Assembly: GCA_023410055.1 (NCBI GenBank)
Contig: JAEYQK010000034.1
Span: 1-45,691, forward strand
DNA length: 45,691 bases
Direction: 5' to 3'
Origin: Acidobacteriota bacterium
Lineage (GTDB): Bacteria > Acidobacteriota > Terriglobia > Terriglobales > Acidobacteriaceae
Shown in pieces: positions 1 to 6,996 of this stretch; the first letter of the stretch is position 1; every line of letters begins with the position of its first letter. The translations under genes and the position numbers were made by a program. Under the pieces are notes generated by a model that ran no database searches, was not told where the DNA came from, and saw only the letters and a list, made by a program, of their open reading frames with translations.

Positions 1-341
1 TGCTGAAGATACGACTTGATCCTCGACGGATAAGCGGGATCAGCGCGACCGACAACCCAGATTCCTCTGCTGGCCCAGCGTTCCGTCATGAGTGCAAGAG
101 CAGCACCTCGCTCCAGAAGACGCCCCACAGACTTTCCGGCTAGCTCATCGGAGTTGAACTCGTTTAGGTGTGATCTTCCATGCTGATGTAGAAGATCTCC
201 TGGTCTGAGTGAATTGTCCAACAGCCACTTTGCTAAAACTCCATACTGCCGAATGGTTAAAGGACGCACGTCCTCGTCGCGCCGGCCCAAATTGGCGCAC
301 AGCAATAAAGCGGCTTGCGTATCTAATGACAAACTCGACAT
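1..341 (-). CDS. DprA/Smf-like DNA-processing protein, partial (5' part only)
   Basis: Reading the minus strand from an ATG at 341 gives 113 open codons running off the left edge, so the 3' part is missing. The start is 8 bases after the RecQ stop codon and has a GGAG about 11 bases upstream, so the two are surely co-transcribed. The N-terminus (MSSLSLDTQAALLLCANLG, then LTIRQYGVLAKWLLD, and near residue 95 WVVGRADPAYPSRIKSYL) matches the N-terminal part of DprA-family proteins, whose Rossmann domain follows a W-x-V-x-x-x-DPxYP segment. Known for the family: DprA binds single-stranded DNA and loads RecA during transformation. Here the neighbour is a RecQ-phosphoribosyltransferase fusion in a predicted defence island, so an accessory role rather than housekeeping competence is inferred. 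The Rossmann fold itself lies outside the window. Confidence 0.72.
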   Translation of the reverse strand, partial: MSSLSLDTQAALLLCANLGRRDEDVRPLTIRQYGVLAKWLLDNSLRPGDLLHQHGRSHLNEFNSDELAGKSVGRLLERGAALALMTERWASRGIWVVGRADPAYPSRIKSYLQ

Positions 342-349
342 CTTGGCTC

Positions 350-2428
350 TTAGTCTCCGTTTCCCGCCGAGCTATCTGCAAGCGCGAACGGGTATACGAC
401 GCCGCTTCCAGCCTGCCGTAATTTGAAACCTAACACAGTAAACGTCCAACGCGAATCGACCATATCGTCAACGAGGAGAACTGGCGATTGACGCACCAAT
501 GCCCGCTCTATTTCGAACACGTTTTCCAGGTTTGAGACCTGTTGATGTGTATTCTGCCGCGTTTTTTGTGGTTCGGAGTCCTGTGTCTTTCGTATGCATG
601 CAACAAAAGGAATGCCGAGAGTTTGGGCAAGTCGCTGCGCGAATTCTTGCACCAGACGGGGATGGCGGCGCGAAGGTACACACGTAATCCACTCCGGAAA
701 TGGTTGGGGATTCCATCGCCTTATTACTTGCGCAGACGCCGTGACGAGTCCGGCATCGAATGTGCCCGTCTGCTGTTTTCCTTCGCGCACCAAATCTCCA
801 AAACCGGGATCGCCCCAACGGCAGAGTGCGCGTCCTTCCTGTAATTGACTATCGAGTCTGATTCTGCCGCGTTCTCCCTCAAAAGTCATGCCCGTTGGCC
901 ATTGCTTTCGAGCAGCGATTGCAACCTCTAAGTTGTTGAGAAATTGGTTGGCAGCATTGATGAGTTCGTTGGAAACGGCTCCGTCCAAGACAGGCGGATC
1001 GCAGTTTACGCACTTACCACACGCGCGAGCATCGGGATCGTTCAACTCGCGAGCGAGAAACTGCATCAGGCACTCTTCTGTCACCATATATTCCTGCATA
1101 CGCTCCTGCTCACCGCGTCGTAACGCCAACACTCGGTTGATCTTCACGGTGGGCATCTGCCAATTGACTGGGTTGCGGACGTAGCCCTGATCAGTCTTCT
1201 GAATTGGAGATGGCGATTCGAGCAGCAAGAACTTAAGCACCTGATCAAGCTTGCTCTTCCGCAGGTTCACTGCCACTTCTAGCGCGTGCGCTTTCATCGG
1301 GCGCGGAGAACGGCGGAGAGCGTCGATCACCTGCCCCACTTCGGCCTCAGTGGGAAACGCACTTCTCATAAAGTACTCCGCTATGTCGTCGTCCTCCTCG
1401 CCCCCTAACAAAATCCCGTACGCCTCCTCCAGCGCTCTACCAGCTCGCCCCACCTGCTGATAATAGTGAACAACCGAGGCAGGGCGCTGAAAATGGATAA
1501 CAAATCCGAGATCCGGCTTATCGAATCCCATGCCCAAGGCCACAGTAGCGACCAGAGCCTTTACACTGTTCTGAAGCAACCGGTCTTCAAGGTTCCTTTT
1601 TTCAGTATCGTCCATATCAGAGTGGTAGAATGCCGCCTCGATGCCACGACTCTGCAACCACGACGCAACGGTTACACTGTCACGCCTCGTGAGCGTATAG
1701 ATGATTCCGCTTCCGTGGATATGTGGCACTCTTTCCGCCAGCCAGGCCATGCGGCTTGCTTTACTTGGAAAACGCAGGTTCTGCAATTTCAGGCTGGCTC
1801 TCGCCAACGGACCGCGGATCACTCTGAGGTTTGGCCCTAATTGAGTCACAACGTCTTCGACCACCCGGTCATTCGCCGTCGCAGTCGTTGCCAACACGGG
1901 TACGTTCGGTGGAAGAGCTTGCAGAACTCTGATGATTCGCTGGTAATCAGGGCGAAAATCATGGCCCCAGTCAGAGATGCAATGCGCTTCGTCAACAACG
2001 AACAATCCGATTCGGGCCGCGACTGGGATGAGGCAGCGCGTTACAAAATCATCGTTGGCCAATCGTTCCGGCGAAATCAGGAGCACATCCACTTCGTTTC
2101 GCGCCAGCGCACTCTGAATAGCGGGCCAATCGTTTTCATTTGTCGAGTTAATCGTCTCTGCCCGCACTCCGATTCGTCGTGCCGCCTCGATTTGATTTCT
2201 CATCAGGGAGAGCAACGGTGAGATCAACAATGTGCATCCCGCTCCACCATCTCTTAGCAGTCGCGTCGCGAGAAAGTAAACGATACTCTTTCCCCATCCG
2301 GTCCTCTCGACTACAAGCAAGCGCTCGCGTCCGAGAAGGCCCTGAATGGCTTCCCATTGATCCTGGCGAAAATTCGCTTCAGCGTCGCCAAGTGCCGTAC
2401 GGAGTAGCGCGAGAGCCCGATTTCTCAT
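350..2428 (-). CDS. RecQ-family DNA helicase fused to a C-terminal phosphoribosyltransferase-like domain
   Basis: A 692-residue protein. Residues 20-22 (FRQ) fit RecQ motif 0, 43-48 are Walker A (TGWGKS), 146-149 are the DEAH box, and a RecQ zinc cluster (Cys, then CGKCVNC) lies near 440-470. This gives an SF2 3'-5' helicase with RecQ C-terminal zinc region. The last part is not RecQ-like: near residue 650 the segment VLLVDDMVDSRWT is the PRPP-loop signature of type I phosphoribosyltransferases (ComFC-like). The start follows AAGGA at 9 bases and agrees with motif 0 lying close to the N-terminus. It is followed after 8 bases by the DprA-like gene and preceded by a 139-base gap after the E1-like gene. 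Helicase plus ComF-type domain plus DprA recalls the competence ComFA/ComFC/DprA set; action on foreign DNA is an inference. Confidence 0.9.
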   Translation of the reverse strand: MRNRALALLRTALGDAEANFRQDQWEAIQGLLGRERLLVVERTGWGKSIVYFLATRLLRDGGAGCTLLISPLLSLMRNQIEAARRIGVRAETINSTNENDWPAIQSALARNEVDVLLISPERLANDDFVTRCLIPVAARIGLFVVDEAHCISDWGHDFRPDYQRIIRVLQALPPNVPVLATTATANDRVVEDVVTQLGPNLRVIRGPLARASLKLQNLRFPSKASRMAWLAERVPHIHGSGIIYTLTRRDSVTVASWLQSRGIEAAFYHSDMDDTEKRNLEDRLLQNSVKALVATVALGMGFDKPDLGFVIHFQRPASVVHYYQQVGRAGRALEEAYGILLGGEEDDDIAEYFMRSAFPTEAEVGQVIDALRRSPRPMKAHALEVAVNLRKSKLDQVLKFLLLESPSPIQKTDQGYVRNPVNWQMPTVKINRVLALRRGEQERMQEYMVTEECLMQFLARELNDPDARACGKCVNCDPPVLDGAVSNELINAANQFLNNLEVAIAARKQWPTGMTFEGERGRIRLDSQLQEGRALCRWGDPGFGDLVREGKQQTGTFDAGLVTASAQVIRRWNPQPFPEWITCVPSRRHPRLVQEFAQRLAQTLGIPFVACIRKTQDSEPQKTRQNTHQQVSNLENVFEIERALVRQSPVLLVDDMVDSRWTFTVLGFKLRQAGSGVVYPFALADSSAGNGD

Positions 2429-2531
2429 CTCCCTTTGTCCTTCCGGAATCAGAGTCTGCAGATCGCTCCGCTAGTGATGTCAGCCGAAGCTGCCCTTGCG
2501 AAGTTATGGTGTTGGTCAGCTCACATTCTAC

Positions 2532-2560
2532 TCTCCCGCCCGGCGGGCCGGGGCATCTTC
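2532..2560. repeat. Short G+C-rich palindrome of the GGGGCAT/GGGGCACC family
   Basis: A CCCGCCCGGCGGG core followed by CCGGGGCATC sits in the gap between the E1-like gene and the RecQ fusion. It has the same layout (C-rich arm, short turn, G-rich arm ending in GGGGCAY) as palindromes at 25436, 26884, 27134, 35275 and 37038. Its presence inside the island suggests the island has resided in this lineage long enough to acquire host repeats, or came from a related genome. Confidence 0.5.
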
Positions 2561-2567
2561 CACTAAC

Positions 2568-3428
2568 TCAGAGTTGGTTGCGCGACGAATCCTCAACAAG
2601 CCAGAAAGGATCGCCCAGATTTGCGAGATCTGAGTAATGGCTGCATCGTTGCGGCAGGTAAGGAAGTTTGTTGCTGGGGCAGATTGTCTGCTGGTTCCCG
2701 TCATATTCGAGCAGAAGTGGCACCTCAGGACATATCGTCCACGGGGTGGTCAGTTGCATGAAGCACCCGACTGCAGTTGATGCCAGGACCCCATTCGGCC
2801 AGACAACTTGCGGGCGCGATCCAGCCGCCCCGTATCGCTCGGCTTCCGCCTTCATCTCGCCTTCGTTCAAGAGTCCCATACACCGGAGACAGGGCATTTC
2901 TGGCATAGACAGAGCTACTTGTCCGCTGACGACGTAGCCATTGTCGAACGCATGTACGTCCATACCTATGTCGATCAGCGGAATGAGATAGCGGCGAGCA
3001 AACGTCTCAATCTCGCTACGCACGGTCAAGGAGTCTACACAGGCAAAAATACAGTCGCAGTCCAGCAACAGATTTGCGTGCTCTTGCCACCGCGAGGCTT
3101 TCGTCACGACGCTGGCATTACGGTTTACGCTCTTGATAGTCCGCTTGGCAATTAACACTTTGTCTAGGCCAGTTCGAACGTCCTCGGCTGTCGCACCTAC
3201 CAGTCGATTAAGATTTGTATCCTCTATCCGATCTGGGTCGAACAAAACATATTGGCCGACGCCGATATGCGCCGATTGCTGCGCAATGTGTGAGCCGCCG
3301 CCGCCCAGTCCGATGATTGCGATTCGCGTTAGCCCGAGGACCCGATCACTCCCGCGTCCGAGGAAACTTTGACGCTGGAGATTGAGACGCGAGCTATTTG
3401 TGTTGCGAATTATTGTTTCCATGTACAC
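2568..3428 (-). CDS. ThiF/MoeB/E1-like ubiquitin-activating adenylyltransferase
   Basis: A 286-residue ThiF-fold protein. Residues 34-46 carry the nucleotide-binding strand and glycine loop (IAIIGLGGGGS); 62-76 give the acidic residue and the D-x-N-L-N-R segment (FDPDRIEDTNLNRL) that in this family contacts ATP and the Ubl C-terminus. A CLRC pair at 180-183 and Cys250/Cys262 could bind zinc or include the thioester cysteine. Known for the family: adenylation of the C-terminal glycine of a ubiquitin-like protein, followed by thiolation. The gene overlaps the end of the JAB gene by 19 bases (7 fewer if Met3 is the start), placing it in the Ubl operon. The natural substrate is therefore the two-domain Ubl encoded three genes upstream. 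Confidence 0.9.
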   Translation of the reverse strand: MYMETIIRNTNSSRLNLQRQSFLGRGSDRVLGLTRIAIIGLGGGGSHIAQQSAHIGVGQYVLFDPDRIEDTNLNRLVGATAEDVRTGLDKVLIAKRTIKSVNRNASVVTKASRWQEHANLLLDCDCIFACVDSLTVRSEIETFARRYLIPLIDIGMDVHAFDNGYVVSGQVALSMPEMPCLRCMGLLNEGEMKAEAERYGAAGSRPQVVWPNGVLASTAVGCFMQLTTPWTICPEVPLLLEYDGNQQTICPSNKLPYLPQRCSHYSDLANLGDPFWLVEDSSRNQL

Positions 3429-3910
3429 CTCATAGGAATGCCAACAAAGGCAAAGTCGTCAATATTGACCGGACCACGTCCCGGATACCAGCACCGGCCC
3501 CAGGCGGAATCTTCGCTGAGGACAATCGCACCATGTGGGAGCATTGGTTGCACGTTCCAAAAATCAGGAACGAAGATGGCCGTCTCACGAGAGTCGGTCC
3601 GACTGAAACGCGGTCTTCCGAGATGTTCATGAATGTGGACGTGAAACATCGATACTTTTTTGTTATAAGCCAGCTGAAGTGCCTTCCTGATGGCTGCGGC
3701 ACCTATGGTTGCTCCGGCCGAGGTATCGTCTATGTAGTCATCATCATCAACACGATGTATATCGTGGGCCAACACGATCAAGCAGTCGTCTGCCGATCCT
3801 ACCTGGCACTGCATGAACGCAACGCGTTCCGCGGCAAACGGGTGCGGTTCGCGCAGGGAATTCAGTGCTTCCTGCCGCAACCGTTCCGTCATTTTGAAGA
3901 GAACCCTCAT
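3410..3910 (-). CDS. JAB/MPN (JAMM) metalloprotease, predicted Ubl isopeptidase
   Basis: A 166-residue single-domain protein. The JAMM zinc site can be traced: Glu28, His92 and His94 within HVHIHEH, then eight residues to Ser103 and Asp106 (SRTD), which is the H-x-H-x8-S-x2-D spacing of prokaryotic JAB proteins. Known for the family: removal of Ubl conjugates and trimming of Ubl precursors. Its start overlaps the E2-like stop as ATGA (3907-3910), so translation is coupled. In context it would process the Ubl C-terminal tail, or recycle Ubl from targets, or both. All metal ligands appear intact, so I expect an active enzyme. Confidence 0.88.
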   Translation of the reverse strand: MRVLFKMTERLRQEALNSLREPHPFAAERVAFMQCQVGSADDCLIVLAHDIHRVDDDDYIDDTSAGATIGAAAIRKALQLAYNKKVSMFHVHIHEHLGRPRFSRTDSRETAIFVPDFWNVQPMLPHGAIVLSEDSAWGRCWYPGRGPVNIDDFAFVGIPMRCTWKQ

Positions 3911-4236
3911 CGCAGGCCTCTCAAATGTTCAGCGAGTATTTCTGCCGGTCGAAGCGTTGCAGGGACCTGGTTCCACGACCATGTATGCCAGAGCTTTCCT
4001 GCGACGATATGTTGTGTCCAGTTCGCCGCCTTCCCGGGAATGTGGGCCGACAAAAATAGCCGTGTCGTGTATCCACTGTGCGGGCCCACGCACAGCAGCG
4101 CAGATGTTTCGTGTGGAGTACATCCAGGAGGGAGCATAAGGCGGGGAATAAACACCAAGTCTACCCCGCCCTCACTGAGGACCGAGACGTCCCCGCACAT
4201 CAACCTGAGTTCGTCCAAATCTTTAGGATCTATCAT
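3907..4236 (-). CDS. E2/UBC-like protein of bacterial multi-ubiquitin operons (tentative)
   Basis: A 109-residue protein between the Ubl and JAB genes, joined to the Ubl gene by a TAATG stop-start overlap at 4234-4238. The C-terminal half (NWTQHIVAGKLWHTWSWNQV, then a helix ending at 109) resembles the tryptophan-rich tail of the prokaryotic E2 family E proteins known from these neighbourhoods. That family assignment comes from sequence appearance and position, not a search. Cysteines are at 14, 39 and 49; I cannot tell which, if any, is the catalytic thioester residue, and His76 and His84 may also matter. If not an E2, it is an operon-specific accessory protein. Confidence 0.6.
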   Translation of the reverse strand: MIDPKDLDELRLMCGDVSVLSEGGVDLVFIPRLMLPPGCTPHETSALLCVGPHSGYTTRLFLSAHIPGKAANWTQHIVAGKLWHTWSWNQVPATLRPAEILAEHLRGLR

Positions 4237-4802
4237 TATGACGATTGCCCCCGACGCGCATGGCTGACGAACACTTCGGTTCCAGAAATCTGCACTGTCT
4301 GCTGGTCTGAGAGTTCCCGGAACTCGCCGTTGATCACCTGGTCCAATGCTTTCGCTGCGTCAACCGACACAAGCGTCTTGAATGCAGATACCACGTAGCT
4401 GCCGGCCTGAACTGTCTTAGGCTGGCTATCAACAGTGACCTGCACCATCTTGGGCTCGGTCGTGAACTTTTCTACCCCTGGTCTGCGCAAATCAACTTCG
4501 GTCGACGGATCGATGACCTCGGTCTGCTGGTGGTGGAAGTGCTGAATGACCTCGAAAACGAGAGGACCATCGCGATGGGCAAGTTCGAGAAGCTTGCTTC
4601 CCGTGATCGTGGGAAACTGCACAAAGTAGTGCTCGCCATCGATCTTGATCCGATACTGACGTGCGAGCGGTACAGGGCGTTGTGAACAGGCATATTCTTC
4701 GAGATCGATGAGTTCTTCCGTGAGCTCAGCGATCTCACAAGCATCTTCCGCGATTATCTTCTCGATCGTCGTAATTTCTTTGCTAACTGATTGTTCTGAC
4801 AT
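4236..4802 (-). CDS. Multiubiquitin-domain protein: two tandem beta-grasp ubiquitin-like domains
   Basis: A 188-residue protein with an acidic N-terminal extension (about 1-45), a first beta-grasp domain at about 49-115 (YRIKIDGEHYFVQFPTITG is the typical first hairpin of the Multiubiquitin family) and a second at about 118-183 (VQVTVDSQPKTVQAGSY). The start is supported by GAGGT six bases upstream. The C-terminus is HARRGQSS: a single glycine followed by three residues, which would have to be trimmed to expose RRG, a job that fits the JAB protein encoded downstream. It is the first gene of the operon Ubl, E2-like, JAB, E1-like. Known for the family: modifier proteins in bacterial Ubl-conjugation loci, several of which act in anti-phage defence. 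Confidence 0.88.
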   Translation of the reverse strand: MSEQSVSKEITTIEKIIAEDACEIAELTEELIDLEEYACSQRPVPLARQYRIKIDGEHYFVQFPTITGSKLLELAHRDGPLVFEVIQHFHHQQTEVIDPSTEVDLRRPGVEKFTTEPKMVQVTVDSQPKTVQAGSYVVSAFKTLVSVDAAKALDQVINGEFRELSDQQTVQISGTEVFVSHARRGQSS

Positions 4803-4827
4803 ATAGTTACCTCGGTCGTAAATAGTG

Positions 4828-4854
4828 CAGCTGAAATGACGTGAAATTCAGCTG
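4828..4854. promoter_or_regulatory. Perfect inverted repeat in the divergent promoter region (candidate operator)
   Basis: CAGCTGAA (4828-4835) and TTCAGCTG (4847-4854) are perfect 8-base arms with an 11-base spacer, in the 130-base region between the Ubl operon and the divergent sigma-like gene. The location suits an operator controlling both directions. The binding protein is unknown; candidates are the products of the divergent operon. Confidence 0.55.
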
Positions 4855-4941
4855 TCCCACTTTCAAAGCGAACGAAGTAGGGCTTTTTAGCCGCCATGGA
4901 GAAAAAAAGTCCTCTCGCCCGCTCTTTAGGTGAGGAGTAAG

Positions 4942-5541
4942 GTGCCTACACCAAGGAATCAGCCAGTAGACTTCGAGAGACTTCTGAATCGGCTTGCTGA
5001 AAGAGCCTGTGACCTCTTGAACGTGTCTCGGCTTATGGCGTCTGCATACGTGGTTGACGGGTTGGGCAAGTCGCCAATCGACTTCAGCGTCGACACGCTA
5101 GTACTCTATCTCAACGGATCTCTTCCGTTCACGGGCGATGAAGAGACCCTTTATTACTATCTCGCAACAGTTATGGGCCGGGATATCCTTGACGCGCTTC
5201 GATCGTCCGCCCGAAAAACGACAGAAAAGGTTCCTGCCCAATCCGGAACTCTGGACGAGGGCGGCGCGACGGTTCAGGGGTTAGATGATTTCGACACTGG
5301 ATTTTCCGTCGACGCACTGGTACAAGGCGACATCTTTAAAGAGCGGTTGTACGCACTGCTCGAGGGGCCTGAGCCTGAGCTCTATGAGCTCGTTTTCGCC
5401 GTCTTTGAAGAGAACGCGCTGACCCCTAAGGAAATTGCTGACGTGATTCGCACCACACCTACCGACGTTCAAAACAGAAAGAAAAGGCTAAGGACATTTC
5501 TCGCAAAGCACAACGTTATGTCCGCTCCGAAGAGAAATTAG
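4942..5541 (+). CDS. Sigma-70-like regulatory protein, divergent from the Ubl operon
   Basis: About 199 residues. I prefer the GTG at 4942, preceded by GAGGAG at 4932-4937; an in-frame GTG at 4930 would add four residues but has no ribosome site. Residues about 60-95 (YLNGSLPFTGDEETLYYYLA, then GRDILDALRSSARK) have the helical look of sigma region 2, and the C-terminal segment LTPKEIADVIRTTPTDVQNRKKRLRTFL is a plausible region 4 helix-turn-helix. The similarity is weak, so it may be a diverged sigma factor or another HTH regulator. It begins a three-gene operon with an unknown protein and an ImmA/IrrE peptidase, and probably controls the adjacent Ubl operon (inference). Confidence 0.6.
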   Translation: MPTPRNQPVDFERLLNRLAERACDLLNVSRLMASAYVVDGLGKSPIDFSVDTLVLYLNGSLPFTGDEETLYYYLATVMGRDILDALRSSARKTTEKVPAQSGTLDEGGATVQGLDDFDTGFSVDALVQGDIFKERLYALLEGPEPELYELVFAVFEENALTPKEIADVIRTTPTDVQNRKKRLRTFLAKHNVMSAPKRN

Positions 5542-5543
5542 TT

Positions 5544-6035
5544 ATGAGCAAAATCAATTCGAATCGATTTGATAAGGACGATGGCTTCCTTAAGAGGCTG
5601 GACGCTTTGACCGGCTCGTCTGAAGATCGAGACAGTTCGACGGTAAAGGAACAACTCCGTGAACGCGGCGTGGATCCCGATTTGCTCCGAAAAGCTGCCT
5701 ACGATCGATTACGCCAATCCGCAACGCAACGCTATAGCTCTCAGGGAAAAAACGTGCCGCCTCAGATGGTGGAAGCGTTGCGGCAGCTGCGGCCTCCTAC
5801 TCCGGAAGAAGAAGAGCAGACGAGGACCGCCGAAGCGGCTTCAAAAGTACAAAGCCTGCTGGATCACATTAAGGCAGGGATAGCCGCTGTTGTCGACAAC
5901 AATAACGAGATCGGCGACTTTGCTCCGGCGTTTCGGAATAAGAAGGGTCAGGTGAGCAGGAGCGATAGCGACCTTTTGAACTCCCATCAATCGGAGCTCG
6001 ATTCCGAATGGGACACGAGTCACAAAGATGACTGA
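5544..6035 (+). CDS. Unknown 163-residue charged protein between sigma-like and ImmA/IrrE genes
   Basis: I do not recognise this family. The protein is highly charged and predicted mostly helical, with a Glu-rich central stretch (about 88-105, TPEEEEQTRTAEAASKVQ), no signal peptide and no membrane segment. It starts two bases after the sigma-like stop, and its own stop overlaps the ImmA/IrrE start by 8 bases, so the three genes are translated together. By analogy with ImmR-ImmA and DdrO-IrrE pairs, in which the peptidase cleaves a regulator, this protein is a candidate cleavage substrate or anti-sigma factor. That role is inference from position only. Confidence 0.75.
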   Translation: MSKINSNRFDKDDGFLKRLDALTGSSEDRDSSTVKEQLRERGVDPDLLRKAAYDRLRQSATQRYSSQGKNVPPQMVEALRQLRPPTPEEEEQTRTAEAASKVQSLLDHIKAGIAAVVDNNNEIGDFAPAFRNKKGQVSRSDSDLLNSHQSELDSEWDTSHKDD

Positions 6036-6876
6036 AGAAAGCCGGATGGCATTGGCTCTAAGAGAGGCATTGAACCTACCGCCTCAGCTCGATTTGGAGA
6101 CACTGGCTCGGGATCTCCGGCTCTCGATCCTGGAAGTTAATTCCGAATCGTTCGATGGAGCACTGCTGCGAAGCAGAACCGGTCCATCCGGTCGGATTCT
6201 GGTTCGTCAGGATATGCGCGAGACCGGGCGTAAACGCTTCACTATCGCTCATGAGATTGGGCATTTTGTGCTGCACAGACAGCAGCGTGTCTCGTGTTCT
6301 TCTGCCGAAATAGCAAACTGGAAAGACGATCAAACCGATCCCGAACGTCAGGCGGACGGATTCGCTTCCGAGCTTCTCTTGCCGTCCGCTGAGGTGAAAA
6401 AGCAGATAGGGGGACAATGGCCGGGGTTTCAGGTTGTCCAGCAAATCGCCGCGTACTTCGACGTCAGCCTCACCGCAGCGGCCAGAAGGTACTGTGACGT
6501 AGCACCGCAGAGCTGTGCTGTGGTCTGGACCGTAGAAAGCAAGATTCGTTGGATGCACCGTTCGCCTAGCTTTGTACATTGGGTCAAGGTCGGTCAGGAA
6601 GCTGGTGAGGGATCCTTTGCGGCAAGAGCTTTGGCGGGTCAACCCGTCCCAGATGACATGCAGGAAGTGGCTGCTGGGGAATGGGTCTCGAGCTATTGGC
6701 TTCGGGACGACGCTGTCATTTGGGAGCAGGCTGTTGCCATGCCCAACTACAAGGGGTGCTTATCTCTTCTCTGGGTAAGACGAGAAATCGAAAACCGACC
6801 AACAGAGCAAGACGAACTGCTGAGAGAGCTGGACCCGGAGGACTTTACGATGCGACGAAAGCGATGGCCCAGATAA
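6028..6876 (+). CDS. ImmA/IrrE-family zinc metallopeptidase
   Basis: A 282-residue protein with the HExxH zinc site at 75-79 (FTIAHEIGHFVLH) and the third ligand in ERQADGFASELLLP, Glu106. This is the hallmark of the ImmA/IrrE (COG2856) peptidases, which cleave a partner repressor upon a stress signal, derepressing mobile-element or stress genes. The roughly 160 residues after the peptidase domain have no motif I know and may be the sensor. It overlaps the preceding gene by 8 bases. Divergent placement from the Ubl cassette suggests it switches that cassette, or the sigma factor next to it, on demand. Confidence 0.88.
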   Translation: MTEESRMALALREALNLPPQLDLETLARDLRLSILEVNSESFDGALLRSRTGPSGRILVRQDMRETGRKRFTIAHEIGHFVLHRQQRVSCSSAEIANWKDDQTDPERQADGFASELLLPSAEVKKQIGGQWPGFQVVQQIAAYFDVSLTAAARRYCDVAPQSCAVVWTVESKIRWMHRSPSFVHWVKVGQEAGEGSFAARALAGQPVPDDMQEVAAGEWVSSYWLRDDAVIWEQAVAMPNYKGCLSLLWVRREIENRPTEQDELLRELDPEDFTMRRKRWPR

Positions 6877-6996
6877 GGTGTTTCGCCGCTCCACTCGCAC
6901 CAATTGCGTCATAGCCAACGGTACGTTCTTCATCAGACACCCTGTAATCCGAAGAACTATTTCGACCCGACCAGATGTTGTTATTACGAATGTCGA

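Noticed and set aside
3398..4267. Long plus-strand frame (289 codons) opposite the JAB and E2-like genes
   Set aside because: It lies antisense to genes with clear motifs and translational overlaps; its translation shows no family features.
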